A stretch of 64,000 bases of DNA from Hemerocallis citrina. Lineage: Eukaryota > Streptophyta > Magnoliopsida > Asparagales > Asphodelaceae. The translations under genes were made by a program, and so were the position numbers. Below the pieces are notes generated by a model. It was not told the origin of the DNA, did not search any database, and saw nothing but the letters and a program-made list of their open reading frames with translations. How positions within the stretch are numbered: position 1 is the first letter of the stretch; the number at the start of each line of letters is the position of its first letter. The stretch is from assembly GCA_017893485.1 (NCBI GenBank), contig CM030358.1, positions 147,820,926 to 147,884,925 on the forward strand, read 5' to 3'. This document shows positions 55,901 through 59,369 of the stretch, one piece after another.

Positions 55901-58506
55901 TCTCCTTCAATTCCCAAAAAATCAAAGGCCCAGATCTAACTTTACAAAACATATTTTCCCCCCAAAGGTTTTCCCCAAAACTCAAATTCAAATCTCCCAC
56001 CCAAAACAACTCCTATATTTTTTTTCCCTCTCTCCCCCTCCCTCTTCTATTCAATAAATTAAAAAAAATAAAAATTTTAAAAACTTGAAAAAGTTTAAAA
56101 ACTAAAAAAATTAAAATTTTAAGAACTTTAAAATTAATTCAAAAAAAATCGAAAAAAATCATATAATGTGTTTTTTGCTCTATGTTTGCTACTTCAATTA
56201 ATTTGCTGGACCTCCAAAACTATTTTATATGATCAAACAAGCTGCATCGTTCCGAAGACGTGCCGTAGGCACGTGTCAACGGGTAAACCTAGTATATTCA
56301 GATGATTCAGATGTCAGCTATTACAATATTTTACCAAAAAGACCAGGTGATACTTCATTCTTAAAGGCTTCTTGTATTTCAATGATTTCTTTTAGAAAGA
56401 TATAACTAACAGCAATCCCTTTACGAATACTAAAAGTGTCCTCTTTCCACAGATCATTTAAACACACATAAAATAGTCAGCATGTACAATTGCTATGGCA
56501 TTTTAATGAAGATCAATAACGACCCAAATCTAAGAACAGAAACACTAGACTGGTGAGAGACAAACCTGAAACCGCTTCTGTGCAAACATTACTTGAAGTA
56601 CGGAATTTTCGTTCTTCTTCATATAATCTCTTGTACATTGCAACCTACGATAACAATCAAACCAGATTTCTCATACTGTAAATTGTGCATAATGCTAACA
56701 GGTATTGCAGGTACTTTCCTCTATTTCCAGGCGCAAAGTGGAATAGGCATGTTCGAAATAAATAAGATGTCAAAGTGTGAAATATTTTGATCAGAACTTA
56801 CAGAACTATGAAGAGATTCTATCATGCTTGCTTGTTCCTCGCATCTTTTGTGCACAGCTTCAACCTTAGCTGCTGCCTCGTCAGTAACCTTTTGCAATTG
56901 GATATGGAAACCCTCCTGATCATTCAAAGAATTAAAAGTTCAACAGAGCATATCGTGTGCATGTGCACCAAGGAAAAGAGAATTAATGCCAAATACAAAA
57001 TCATTGAAATATATTAAAGTGCTACAACATTAAACAGAAGTTAGCACACACCTTAAGCTCAGCATCCCTTTTCTCTGCTTGAATTGAAAAACTATGCACA
57101 AGCCTCCGAAGATGAACATTTTGTTCAATTAACCCATTTATGTCCTTAAATGTCAACTGCTCAAAAATATAAAAAATTATTGTCGAAGAGATAGAACTAC
57201 TTAAAAAAGAAGAGCTACAAAACTAGTTCACAGAAGTCACTCACAAGTTGATCAGAGATAACTCTCTCAACATCAGTGGCATCAAAAAGATTAGACGGGC
57301 TTTGCAGAATAGAGTTAGTAGCTTGAACCTGAGCAACACCTCCACACCGGAGCTGAACATCTTGGCATTCCTTTAGAAGGACTGTTACCTGGAAACGAAT
57401 GGAAACGAAAATGATGCACTCCTTTATGAAAATTGAAAAGTGTGTAATTAAGTGGAAGTGCCCAACTCCAACATTATGTCAAAGAACAACATAAGTAACA
57501 ACATCTTACATAAAGTGGATTTTATTAGTGATTTCCAAAAGTCAAAACATTTACAGAAAGAAGCGCCAGTGCATATTTCGTTGAAACATATTTCGTTGCA
57601 CCAGAAAAATGGACAAAATAAATGACCAAGTACCTGATTTTGAAGATCATTTATCTCCCTTTCTGCAATATCATACTCCCGCTGTCGCATCTTCAGTTCC
57701 GCCTGAAAATAATATTTTAGCACATTCCATGAAAATAAGATTGGCATAAACAATATAAAATACAGAAGAATTACCTTCAGTGTCCTAATATTGTTGTCAA
57801 GATTATCATGTTCAGCAAGTGCCTGCTGCAGTTTCTGATCCATTAAAGTGTATGCTTCCACCATCCTTTCATGTTCCGCTGAGAATTTGCATTAGCTTCA
57901 GTAGCTGCTCTAAAAGATAATCATCCAAACAAGTCGCAGGGAAACTATATAGTTCGGTTTATGTGTAGAAAATCACCTCGTTCATCTGCTATCATTGCTA
58001 GCTTCTCTTCAATCTCATGAAAAACCTAAAGATATGAACTGTGTAAGCAATGGGTGACGTAAAAATAGAAAGAATCTAACAAGGAAAACGTGTTACAAAG
58101 ACCCAAAATCAAAATAAGGTAAATTAGTCATCAAATGTTTACTAACAAGATGGAAATATTTTATAACGAAGGGATAGAATGCGACCACACCATTGATAAA
58201 GTGTCTTGTGCATGTTTCCGTATCCTTCTCTCATGCACAAGGGCATCATTAGTTTCTTGATATTTCTCATACATCTTCGCAAGCTACATACACAAAACAA
58301 AGTAATTGAGACAAAAGGGTACGCAAGCTGACCAAAATTTTCATTGATAAAAAATGCAAATGACCAAGGGTATGCCATATCTTACACTCCAACCCTCGCG
58401 AAGTAGAGAAGTAGCCAATGCAGTCCCCGAGATACCTATTGGTATTCTAGGAACAACAATATGACTATTCTCATTTGTAATAGCATGACGAGTGTCCACA
58501 ATTGAT
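5585..58506 (-). CDS. NUA: NUA / Tpr-Mlp-like nuclear-pore basket protein, 5' exons missing beyond right edge
   Basis: Forty exons, listed 5' to 3': 58506-58386, 58283-58191, 58025-57977, 57878-57775, 57702-57634, 57388-57245, 57156-57052, 56915-56802, 56644-56566, 49783-49740, 49655-49582, 48958-48856, 48306-48169, 48096-47998, 47670-47629, 47533-47480, 45401-45222, 45123-45079, 42807-42757, 39386-39303, 39233-39159, 39064-38880, 38791-38689, 37158-37042, 30323-30231, 29464-29312, 29222-29169, 23336-23223, 23070-22993, 22820-22671, 22601-22530, 20284-20129, 20049-19996, 19835-19706, 19628-19558, 19465-19346, 17953-17891, 7883-7700, 7270-5856, 5629-5585. All introns are GT-AG and all phases match, giving about 1,740 residues and a stop. 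The order of blocks (GTALATSLLREGWS, KDINGLIEQNV, YKRLYEEE, RKLSME, EWAEAKKELQEER, NETALKQMESAHE, NLLRESN, KAGRRLIRPRL) follows Arabidopsis NUA. Family role: inner basket of the nuclear pore, mRNA export and SUMO balance. Roughly 350 N-terminal residues lie past 64000. Confidence 0.95.
5856..7270 (-). CDS. NUA: NUA exon 39: acidic, S/T/P-rich C-terminal domain
   Basis: At 1,415 nt this is the largest exon. It begins REVSSHQVRASVPRPKAGDE, then KAGRRLIRPRLERP, a basic block conserved at this point in plant NUA. A long disordered acidic part rich in E, D and S follows, with runs such as EETEEQKEEEEIQDEGD and EEAEQQQQEDIGEEGEIGDE. Further on are three SPQ(R/K)S repeats (HSPQRSTTP, QSPQRSATP, QSPQKSAVA), RRSPSPGPRP, TRVGRTITIAERARINAIKR and a Thr/Ala/Ser stretch ending ARGRGRASGVFR. 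The SP/TP sites suggest phosphorylation, which is an inference. The donor is GTATGG at 5850-5855. Reading through it would give an unrelated hydrophobic tail (FNFLKCLMRM...), so splicing there is needed. Confidence 0.93.
7700..7883 (-). CDS. NUA: NUA exon 38 (end of coiled coil)
   Basis: A 184-nt exon encoding HTGISASQLPPGANLEEQTL, then AYFQSVSNFEELVNSGLADG and a serine/threonine/alanine tail. Its place corresponds to the NUA segment around NLPEGTSAVQ...AAAYVSAVEYFE. It is split from exon 37 by a 10-kb intron full of mobile elements, yet the phase fits (0 at the start, 1 at the end). The last base plus GC of exon 39 makes glycine. Confidence 0.9.
8060..8430. mobile_element. MITE-like element, family with CTTATAGGAGGA ends
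   Basis: The left end reads CATACTTATAGGAGGAGG and the right end TTTTCCTCCTATAAGTAATG, which is an inverted repeat. A diverged copy of the same interior (CATAATATGTACGCCTATGA...AACAAATTGGCA) lies at 34747-35068. No coding capacity. Confidence 0.6.
9224..9802 (+). mobile_element. Non-autonomous Helitron, copy 1
   Basis: It begins TCTATATAATAAAACAC directly after an A and ends CACGGGCAAACCTAG directly before a T: 5' TC, 3' CTRR, inserted between A and T. A stable hairpin (CGTGCC-GTA-GGCACG) lies close to the 3' end. It has no open frame for Rep/helicase. Three related copies are in this window. Confidence 0.82.
9827..10202. mobile_element. Foldback MITE with long terminal inverted repeats
   Basis: The left arm ATGCTAATATGAGATGGTGA and the right arm (reverse complement ATGCTATTATGAGATGGTGA) pair over about 140 bp. 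The arms run through the CTCGATCG-C(A/C)-TTCACATCACTCTA block and leave a short loop. No coding capacity. Confidence 0.75.
10202..10276. repeat. Compound microsatellite (CT)n(AT)n
   Basis: A CT run of about 20 repeats is followed directly by an AT run of similar length, then an ACAC-rich segment. It sits next to the end of the foldback MITE. Other long TA runs are at 8989-9046, 10833-10880, 11054-11099, 14698-14730, 24351-24404, 30744-30770 and 59318-59366. Confidence 0.9.
10326..10520 (-). other. Internal domain 1 of the LTR array, with primer-binding site remnant
   Basis: About 195 bp between LTRs (a) and (b). On the minus strand, next to LTR (b), it starts TGGTATCATAACC, close to the TGGTATCAGAGC sequence complementary to initiator tRNA-Met that many plant LTR elements use. 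No reading frame of note. Confidence 0.6.
10882..11053. mobile_element. Foldback MITE, GGGTAAAAGGGATATGAGC family, copy in solo LTR 1
   Basis: A nearly perfect palindrome of about 170 bp. The left arm GGGTAAAAGGGATATGAGCA pairs with the right arm TGCTCATACCCCTTTTTCCC. Each arm itself contains a second palindrome (TTGCTCATTTAGTAAATGAG...). It sits inside the TA tract of the LTR. Confidence 0.8.
11419..11755 (+). repeat. Degenerate TAC/ACT triplet tract in solo LTR 1
   Basis: About 330 bp made mostly of TAC, TTC, TCC and AAC triplets. All three forward frames stay open as Tyr-, Thr- or Leu-rich strings, which is a by-product of the triplet repeat and not a gene. The same tract occurs in solo LTR 3 at 59855-60285. 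Confidence 0.9.
14029..14697. mobile_element. Unclassified element in the TA tract of LTR (b)
   Basis: The ends are inverted: GGCAGTTAAAAATGATTTTT at the left and AAAATTTTAACTGCTTAG at the right. The interior is rich in TTAATCGG-type motifs near both ends, with a more GC-rich centre (14250-14500) holding open frames of 66 and 82 codons that I do not recognise. It may be a MITE or a captured fragment. Confidence 0.5.
14768..14948 (-). other. Internal domain 2 of the LTR array, with primer-binding site
   Basis: About 180 bp between LTRs (b) and (c). Its minus strand begins, next to LTR (c), with ATGGTATCAGAGCTACTAC, a standard initiator-Met primer-binding site. No coding potential. Confidence 0.62.
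15327..15540. mobile_element. Foldback MITE with ATGCTCCATTGCAAAC ends
   Basis: It starts AATGCTCCATTGCAAACGGG and ends GGTTTGCAATGGAGCATT, an inverted repeat. The interior repeats short units around TAACCTAAG(C/T)CGT(T/C)GTTC several times. No coding capacity. Confidence 0.75.
15556..16127 (+). mobile_element. Non-autonomous Helitron, copy 2 (eroded ends)
   Basis: The interior matches copy 1 closely (CTATCAAGTGGTTCCTCTTC, CATGTTACATTGAAAATA, AGACGTGCCGTAGGGACGTG). The 3' end reads CTAC instead of CTAG, and the 5' end runs into a TA tract, so the exact start is unsure. The 3' hairpin has one mismatch. Confidence 0.72.
16366..16439 (+). mobile_element. 5'-truncated tRNA-type SINE fragment with 16-bp target duplication
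   Basis: The 42-bp insert 16382-16423 starts ACAACAACAACAAAGCC and ends AGTTGGGGTCGG, which resembles the 3' part of the plant Au-type SINE. It is flanked by a perfect 16-bp direct repeat CAGTGTTACATATTAT (16366-16381 and 16424-16439). It interrupts the surviving right end of the hAT-like element, so it is younger than that. Confidence 0.75.
16521..17890. other. Rest of the 10-kb NUA intron
   Basis: AT-rich intron DNA upstream of the hAT-like element (in gene direction). I see no exon, repeat ends or RNA gene in it. Confidence 0.5.
17891..20284 (-). CDS. NUA: NUA exons 32-37
   Basis: Exons 20129-20284, 19996-20049, 19706-19835, 19558-19628, 19346-19465 and 17891-17953. They encode lysine/glutamate-rich coiled coil: VLLGEKKLEVQLTKNQISEK, ANAKAESDKQKRSNAGLK, RKYEILLKEKEELRLKNHEV, then RKTIAESSIEQAKKDQEKDT, MLEKLLERQKDELKKEKDDN ending TKIRE, and EKIKVEEELSKHRNAITSAL. 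The joint TKIRE-EKIKVEEEL lines up with the family TKIKKEKTKVDEEL, which shows that exons 36 and 37 are adjacent. The end of exon 37 marks the end of the coiled-coil region. Confidence 0.9.
20285..22529. other. NUA intron between exons 31 and 32
   Basis: About 2.2 kb of AT-rich intron. The part at roughly 21970-22170 resembles the interior of the MITE family at 28521-28874 (TTCATTTTGCAAC, AATGGGTAAAACATTTTCAA) and is probably a partial copy. The rest shows nothing clear. A short NUA exon of about 40 nt could still be hidden here. Confidence 0.45.
22530..23336 (-). CDS. NUA: NUA exons 28-31
   Basis: Exons 23223-23336 (LESALKASESAQSLLHSQCE...FKSLQLQ), 22993-23070 (VREINLLRESNVQLRAENKH), 22671-22820 (KFRMEAQKARVEAESLGNLL...) and 22530-22601 (LRESTKHIDAEEYEQMKAEF). 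The NLLRESN.QLR.ENKHNFE block is a strong family signature. Exon 31 joins exon 32 in phase, but about 12-15 residues that Arabidopsis has here (around EKLKAKDAHAEDC) are not visible. Either this species lacks them or a small in-frame exon remains unfound between 20285 and 22529. Confidence 0.92.
23143..23202. repeat. Long homopolymer block: C31, A-rich, then T run
   Basis: Thirty-one C (23143-23173) are followed directly by eleven A, then C, a short A run and a T run of about 17. It lies 20 bp from the donor of NUA exon 28. The tract length may be uncertain in any assembly. Confidence 0.85.
24351..24404. repeat. (TA)n microsatellite
   Basis: An uninterrupted TA dinucleotide run of about 54 bp inside the NUA intron between exons 27 and 28. 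Confidence 0.9.
25107..25762 (-). repeat. 3' LTR of the Copia-like element
   Basis: 656 bp, starting TGTCGGAGAAATC on the plus strand and ending AATTCCTAACA. It holds a cluster of GTCGAC-centred palindromes at 25491-25640. The main difference from its partner LTR is that the latter carries extra copies of this motif. Confidence 0.88.
25921..27590 (-). pseudogene. Copia-type gag-protease relic
   Basis: Reading down the minus strand: FDGSDFAM, stop, KIQMLVYLHQKDL shows a TGG-to-TGA change near 27565. Then come WNRLDQKALGQIQLGLS and MYEKPSASNQILHLKKLVNM, typical of Copia gag, and a frameshift near 27175. Next are a basic/serine linker and the zinc knuckle CWYCHKKGHMMRSC (CX2CX4HX4C) near 26853-26894. 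The protease motif WCIDSGASFHFTPRR lies near 26690-26740, with another frameshift just after it. The pre-integrase part follows (VFRETRHVPDLKENSLSIGR). Only a tail segment ending SSMKVGDGKDNARKDCNNFE near 25800 marks the old 3' end. It is not functional. Confidence 0.85.
27639..28323 (-). repeat. 5' LTR of the Copia-like element
   Basis: 685 bp, very similar to the other LTR. It contains a GTCGAC palindrome cluster at 28020-28200 with additional units (for example the added GTCGGTCGACTGCC near 28023 and CGGTCGACC near 28190). Base substitutions between the two LTRs are scattered, so the insertion is not brand new. Confidence 0.88.
28521..28874. mobile_element. MITE, GGAGGAAATYTCCT family, copy 1
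   Basis: The ends are inverted: CTATGACACGAGGAAATTTC...CTCCTATGGCAC at the left and GTGCCATAGGAGGAAATCTC...CATATGCCAC at the right. It directly follows the split foldback MITE. A copy in the opposite direction is near 30790-31110. Confidence 0.7.
29169..30323 (-). CDS. NUA: NUA exons 25-27
   Basis: Exon 25 (30231-30323) gives DLLKEWWEKAKTEMQELRSV...KYNEVNEQ. Exon 26 (29312-29464) gives NKILHTRLEALHIKLADKEH...ISYLRRSKEI. Exon 27 (29169-29222) gives AETEIFLLKQEKLRLQAQ. These match the NUA run from HELNEQNKLLHSRLEA through YLRRTKEIAETEI to QEKLRLQ. Confidence 0.93.
30744..31110. mobile_element. MITE, GGAGGAAATYTCCT family, copy 2 (inverted relative to copy 1), next to a TA run
   Basis: GTGGCATAAGAGGAAATTTC at about 30790 matches the end of copy 1. 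The interior (ATGCATGATCCACACCATTC, AACCGTTCATTTTGCAACCT) is the reverse complement of the interior of 28521-28874. The right end is eroded. A GT run and a GA run follow at 31129-31163. Confidence 0.6.
31496..31831. mobile_element. MITE with 35-bp inverted ends
   Basis: The left end GGCTAAATAGTAGAAAACTA...CTAAACTCTTGAG pairs with the right end, whose reverse complement is GGCTCAATAGTAAAAACCAC...CTAAATTCTCGAG. There is no coding region. Confidence 0.72.
32018..32274. mobile_element. hAT-like MITE with GTGTTTG ends
   Basis: The left end GAGTGTTTGTTTCTTGCAGT and the right end (reverse complement CAGTGTTTGGTAGCTTGCAA) form an inverted repeat. A G29 tract (32206-32234) lies just inside the right end. 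Confidence 0.6.
32556..32720. mobile_element. Short foldback element
   Basis: TTGCCATTAGGCGTTTCACA...GGAAAGGTACAAG at the left is the reverse complement of CTTGTACCTTTCCATCCATG...AAAGGCCTAACGG at the right, with a loop of about 60 bp. A C18A10 tract starts directly after it at 32720. Confidence 0.7.
33159..33721. mobile_element. hAT-like MITE with CAGTGTTCTAAAA ends
   Basis: The left end is TAGTGTTCTAAAA and the right end (reverse complement) CAGTGTTCTAAAA. The outside flanks CATTTAAC (33151-33158) and CATTTACT (33722-33729) match at six of eight positions, as expected for a worn 8-bp duplication. The interior has GCCTAG-rich segments and a GA microsatellite at about 33496-33529. Confidence 0.7.
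34364..34415. repeat. (GT)n followed by G33
   Basis: A GT run of about ten repeats passes directly into 33 consecutive G (34383-34415). Confidence 0.9.
34747..35068. mobile_element. MITE-like element, second copy of the 8060-8430 family
   Basis: It shares AATGTCATAATATGTATGCC, TAACATAACAAATTGGCA and the end CTCCTATAAGTATGAGG with the copy at 8060-8430, but is clearly diverged. Confidence 0.6.
35251..36123 (-). mobile_element. Non-autonomous Helitron, copy 3
   Basis: On the minus strand it begins TCTATATAATAAATCACAAG after an A and ends GGCCAAACCTAG before a T, with the 3' hairpin region GTGTCGTAGGGACGTGCCCA. At 873 bp it is longer than the other copies. It includes an internal near-duplicate of about 150 bp (compare CCATTTAAATCTTCCATTGC near 35631 with CCATTTAAATATTCCATTGC near 35789). 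No Rep/helicase frame. Confidence 0.8.
37042..37158 (-). CDS. NUA: NUA exon 24
   Basis: A 117-nt exon encoding VILQSETIQELTNTSKELSL, then LQSEAAKYKELTESQKSEN. It continues directly from NYERQ of exon 23 as in the family (NYERQVILLSETIQELTKTS). The acceptor is TTTGCAG and the donor GTAAGG. A 6.7-kb transposon-rich intron follows. Confidence 0.92.
37727..38042. mobile_element. Stowaway-type MITE (Tc1/Mariner)
   Basis: The classic ends CTCCCTCCGTTCCCAAATG and CATTTCGGGACGGAGGGAG are bounded by TA on both sides (37725-37726 and 38043-38044). The interior is AT-rich, with a C13A9 tract at 37966-37987. Confidence 0.92.
38689..39386 (-). CDS. NUA: NUA exons 20-23
   Basis: Exons 39303-39386 (GVGELWKLKDELERLKEEA), 39159-39233 (YKEISRTNETALKQMESAHE), 38880-39064 (AEKLRRTLEEEVQSLLKKID...LREDITEK) and 38689-38791 (TQIQALENQVSSLKGDVDME...NYERQ). 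The block NETALKQMESAHE is nearly identical to Arabidopsis NUA. Exon 22 contains no ATG, so it is easily missed by start-codon searches. Its last two bases plus the first of exon 23 form a leucine codon. Confidence 0.93.
39387..42756. other. NUA intron between exons 19 and 20
   Basis: The half next to exon 20 (39387-41400) shows nothing I can name. The half next to exon 19 contains repeat copy 1 (41505-42300), marked by GGATATGG(A/G)TAC- and AATAAAATAGATGCA-type segments. It is shared with the next intron upstream. Confidence 0.5.
41505..42300. repeat. Dispersed repeat, copy 1 of a pair flanking exon 19
   Basis: It shares several blocks in order with 43370-44260: GGATACGGATATGGGTCG, ATAAAATAGATGCA, ACAAAAAATTGTAAACAGTA, CAAAAGGCA(A/G)AACAT, AAAAACTAAC(A/G)AAAAGAATG, GTGGAAGAGA and a GCGCTA/GGGCTAA-like segment. 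Divergence is high. The end motifs are not clear, so the class is unknown. Confidence 0.6.
42757..42807 (-). CDS. NUA: NUA exon 19
   Basis: A 51-nt exon encoding ATKLDAGQEESVVSLNE, with acceptor TTATTTAG and donor GTACAC. It matches the acidic linker before the ELR..KEE block of NUA (family reading ...SGGIVSLSDKE...). It stands alone between two introns of more than 2 kb. Diverged copies of the same repeat lie on either side of it (41505-42300 and 43370-44260). Confidence 0.85.
43370..44260. repeat. Dispersed repeat, copy 2 of a pair flanking exon 19
   Basis: Same blocks in the same order and direction as 41505-42300, but in the intron between exons 18 and 19. The left part reads ATACGAATATGGCTCGG and the right part repeats ATCCGAATCC-type words. 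No coding region. Confidence 0.6.
44636..44940. other. TTGCA-rich segment, probable eroded hAT MITE
   Basis: Many TTGCAA/GTTGCA words and a right edge GTTGCCAAACACCCCTT, the usual look of hAT-type MITE ends. The matching left edge is not clear, so the class is tentative. Confidence 0.4.
45079..45401 (-). CDS. NUA: NUA exons 17-18
   Basis: Exon 17 (45222-45401, 60 codons) starts MEWAEAKKELQEERDRVRTL and ends ESRAAVVE. Exon 18 (45079-45123) gives AHCSDLKAKINYYEK. The first block is among the most conserved parts of plant NUA (EWAEAKKELQEER). The internal ATG at 45399-45401 is a methionine inside the protein, not a start: a TTTTTTTGCAG acceptor sits directly before it. Confidence 0.93.
45478..46065. 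mobile_element. Probable MITE with GATCGG-rich ends
   Basis: The left edge GTGGTTCTAAAGATCGGCCG and the right edge (reverse complement AAGGTTTTAAAACTCGAGAT) resemble each other only over GGTT.TAAA. The interior has GGCCGATC/GATCCGGATC words at both ends and an AT-rich middle. It lies in the intron between exons 16 and 17. Confidence 0.45.
46793..46882. repeat. 45-bp tandem duplication
   Basis: The unit GCAAGAGG(C/T)ATATAATGTA...CCTCTTCAGC(G/A)CTTTT occurs twice in direct tandem (46793-46837 and 46838-46882) with two base differences. It lies in the same NUA intron as the G51 tract. Confidence 0.88.
46945..46995. repeat. G51 homopolymer
   Basis: Fifty-one consecutive G on the plus strand, preceded by CGCGCGC, inside the NUA intron between exons 16 and 17. 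As transcribed (minus strand) it is a C run in the pre-mRNA. Confidence 0.9.
47480..49783 (-). CDS. NUA: NUA exons 10-16
   Basis: Exons at 49740-49783, 49582-49655, 48856-48958, 48169-48306, 47998-48096, 47629-47670 and 47480-47533 encode DGKKELMVMFEGSQ, EVSKKAHVQLTDRARTLEQD, SELLSLRSERDKMLLEANFS, VELTHLLVDYQRRLRESSDT ending RKLSME, SEKRASDEVRSLSERVYRLQ, SSLDTIHCTEEVRE and NAKATERRKLEEYLKRVE. All align in order with the middle coiled coil of NUA. Exon 13 has a NAGNAG acceptor at 48304-48308 (AAGCAG), so the protein can contain or lack one glutamine without a frame change. The small exons at 47629-47670 and 47480-47533 are 42 and 54 nt. Confidence 0.92.
50770..50930 (+). repeat. Four tandem repeats of about 39 bp in the TRIM-like internal region
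   Basis: Four diverged units carry GCTATC(C/T)GGTTTC(A/G)TC followed by CGCAACGCGCT or a variant. The units differ by substitutions and small gaps. Confidence 0.75.
52087..52550. mobile_element. CCGGACC-rich MITE with perfect 8-bp target duplication TTCATATG
   Basis: The inverted ends are TAGCATTGGTAT at the left and ATACCAATGTCA at the right. The direct flanks are TTCATATG at 52079-52086 and 52551-52558. Both arms are packed with GGGTCCGGGTCCGGAT-type words, which are complementary between arms. The middle is AT-rich (52250-52390). The 8-bp duplication suggests the hAT superfamily. Confidence 0.82.
53380..53583 (+). repeat. Triplet tract TAC/TGC in solo LTR 2
   Basis: About 200 bp of TAC and TGC triplets. 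Because this LTR is reversed, the tract corresponds to GTA/GCA triplets in element direction. It falls in the TTAGTAAG-rich domain, not where LTRs 1 and 3 have their TAC tract. Confidence 0.85.
54705..55863. other. Unassigned intron DNA
   Basis: No exon, terminal repeats or RNA gene recognised. The open frames here (61 and 94 codons) have no support. Confidence 0.4.
55864..56292 (+). mobile_element. Non-autonomous Helitron, copy 4
   Basis: It starts TCTATATAATAAAACAC after an A and ends GGGTAAACCTAG before a T. The 3' hairpin CGTGCC-GTA-GGCACG is intact. At 429 bp it is the shortest copy, and its middle is replaced by AT-rich sequence unrelated to copy 1. Confidence 0.82.
56566..58506 (-). 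CDS. NUA: NUA exons 1-9 as seen (coiled-coil, amino-terminal third)
   Basis: Nine short exons in under 2 kb: 58386-58506, 58191-58283, 57977-58025, 57775-57878, 57634-57702, 57245-57388, 57052-57156, 56802-56915 and 56566-56644. The first carries the conserved PIGISGTALATSLLREGWS, which runs into LAKMYEKYQE. It then covers EHERMVEAYTLMDQKLQ, AELKMRQREYDIAEREINDL, VTVLLKECQDVQLRCGG, LTFKDINGLIEQNV, EGFHIQLQKVTDEAAAKVEA and VAMYKRLYEEERKF. This is heptad-rich coiled coil. The first exon starts in phase (one base finishes a codon from the previous exon), so at least one more exon lies upstream. I found none between 58507 and 64000. Confidence 0.93.
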
Positions 58507-59288
58507 CTGAATCAGTAGTTGCAGTAATAAGAACAATAACAGTAAAAATAACTATATATTATATGATAGTCAATATGGTAAAGCCATCATAAGAAACTAG
58601 AATCAAACAAAATTGAAAGGACTAGCATATACAACAGTGCATGAAAAACAATCAAAAATTTGAGTGATTAAGCAGTGAAATAACCGGATTAGAATTGGAA
58701 AACTAGTTATTTTAATTATACTACTACTCTACGTGTGCAATGCAACCTTGTCTTCTTGACAATGAGGAAGTTACGCAGCAAATGGGAACACAGTCCTGGG
58801 GAATAAGAGGGAAAGATACACATCCACTTTTTCATGTCCATTAAGACTTTTAGCAGCTGCTAAAAACATCATTTTGCCAAATCCTCTTCGAAAATAAAAC
58901 GAAAGTGAAATCTTTGCAACTTGTAATTTTCCATGTTCATTTAGGTGTTGTGACTTCTAAAAAAAAATATTTTGCCAAAGAAGAGCTCAGGATATATTTT
59001 CCATGTAGATAGAAACTTGCCATGTTACCCTGATTGTTACAAATGACTTCTCTAAAAAGGGTTTGATGTAAGTTTTCCATTTTATTCTATATGTGGTTGT
59101 GTTTGTGATAAGGACATCAAATCTGTTTTATATTATTTTGAGATTAGCTATATGTAGTTTATTTGAAAGATTTGTTTTAGATTTGTTTTGGATTTGTTTT
59201 GGATTTGATTTGAGCCTATATATAGGCCGTGAGAATAATGAGAAAATATGCTATTCTTATTTTTTTAAATTTGTGTTGAGTGATCGCT
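58507..59288. other. NUA intron DNA upstream of the first visible exon
   Basis: No NUA-like exon found. The part at 59150-59288 has repeated GATTTGTTTT(A/G)GATTTG words and a TATATATAGG segment, and may be part of another element that solo LTR 3 entered. Confidence 0.45.
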
Positions 59289-59293
59289 CTTCA

Positions 59294-59313
59294 TGTAATA
59301 CCCCTAAATTCTT

Positions 59314-59369
<56 letters not shown>

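Larger units (their letters stand above)
49784..56565. other. NUA intron between exons 9 and 10 (6.8 kb)
   Basis: It holds, left to right: a tandemly doubled 33-bp word around AAAATTTGGGGATCAGCGTG (49801-49858), the miniature LTR element with its nested insertions (50160-54704), about 1.1 kb with no recognisable feature (54705-55863), Helitron copy 4 (55864-56292) and plain intron DNA to exon 9. Confidence 0.7.
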
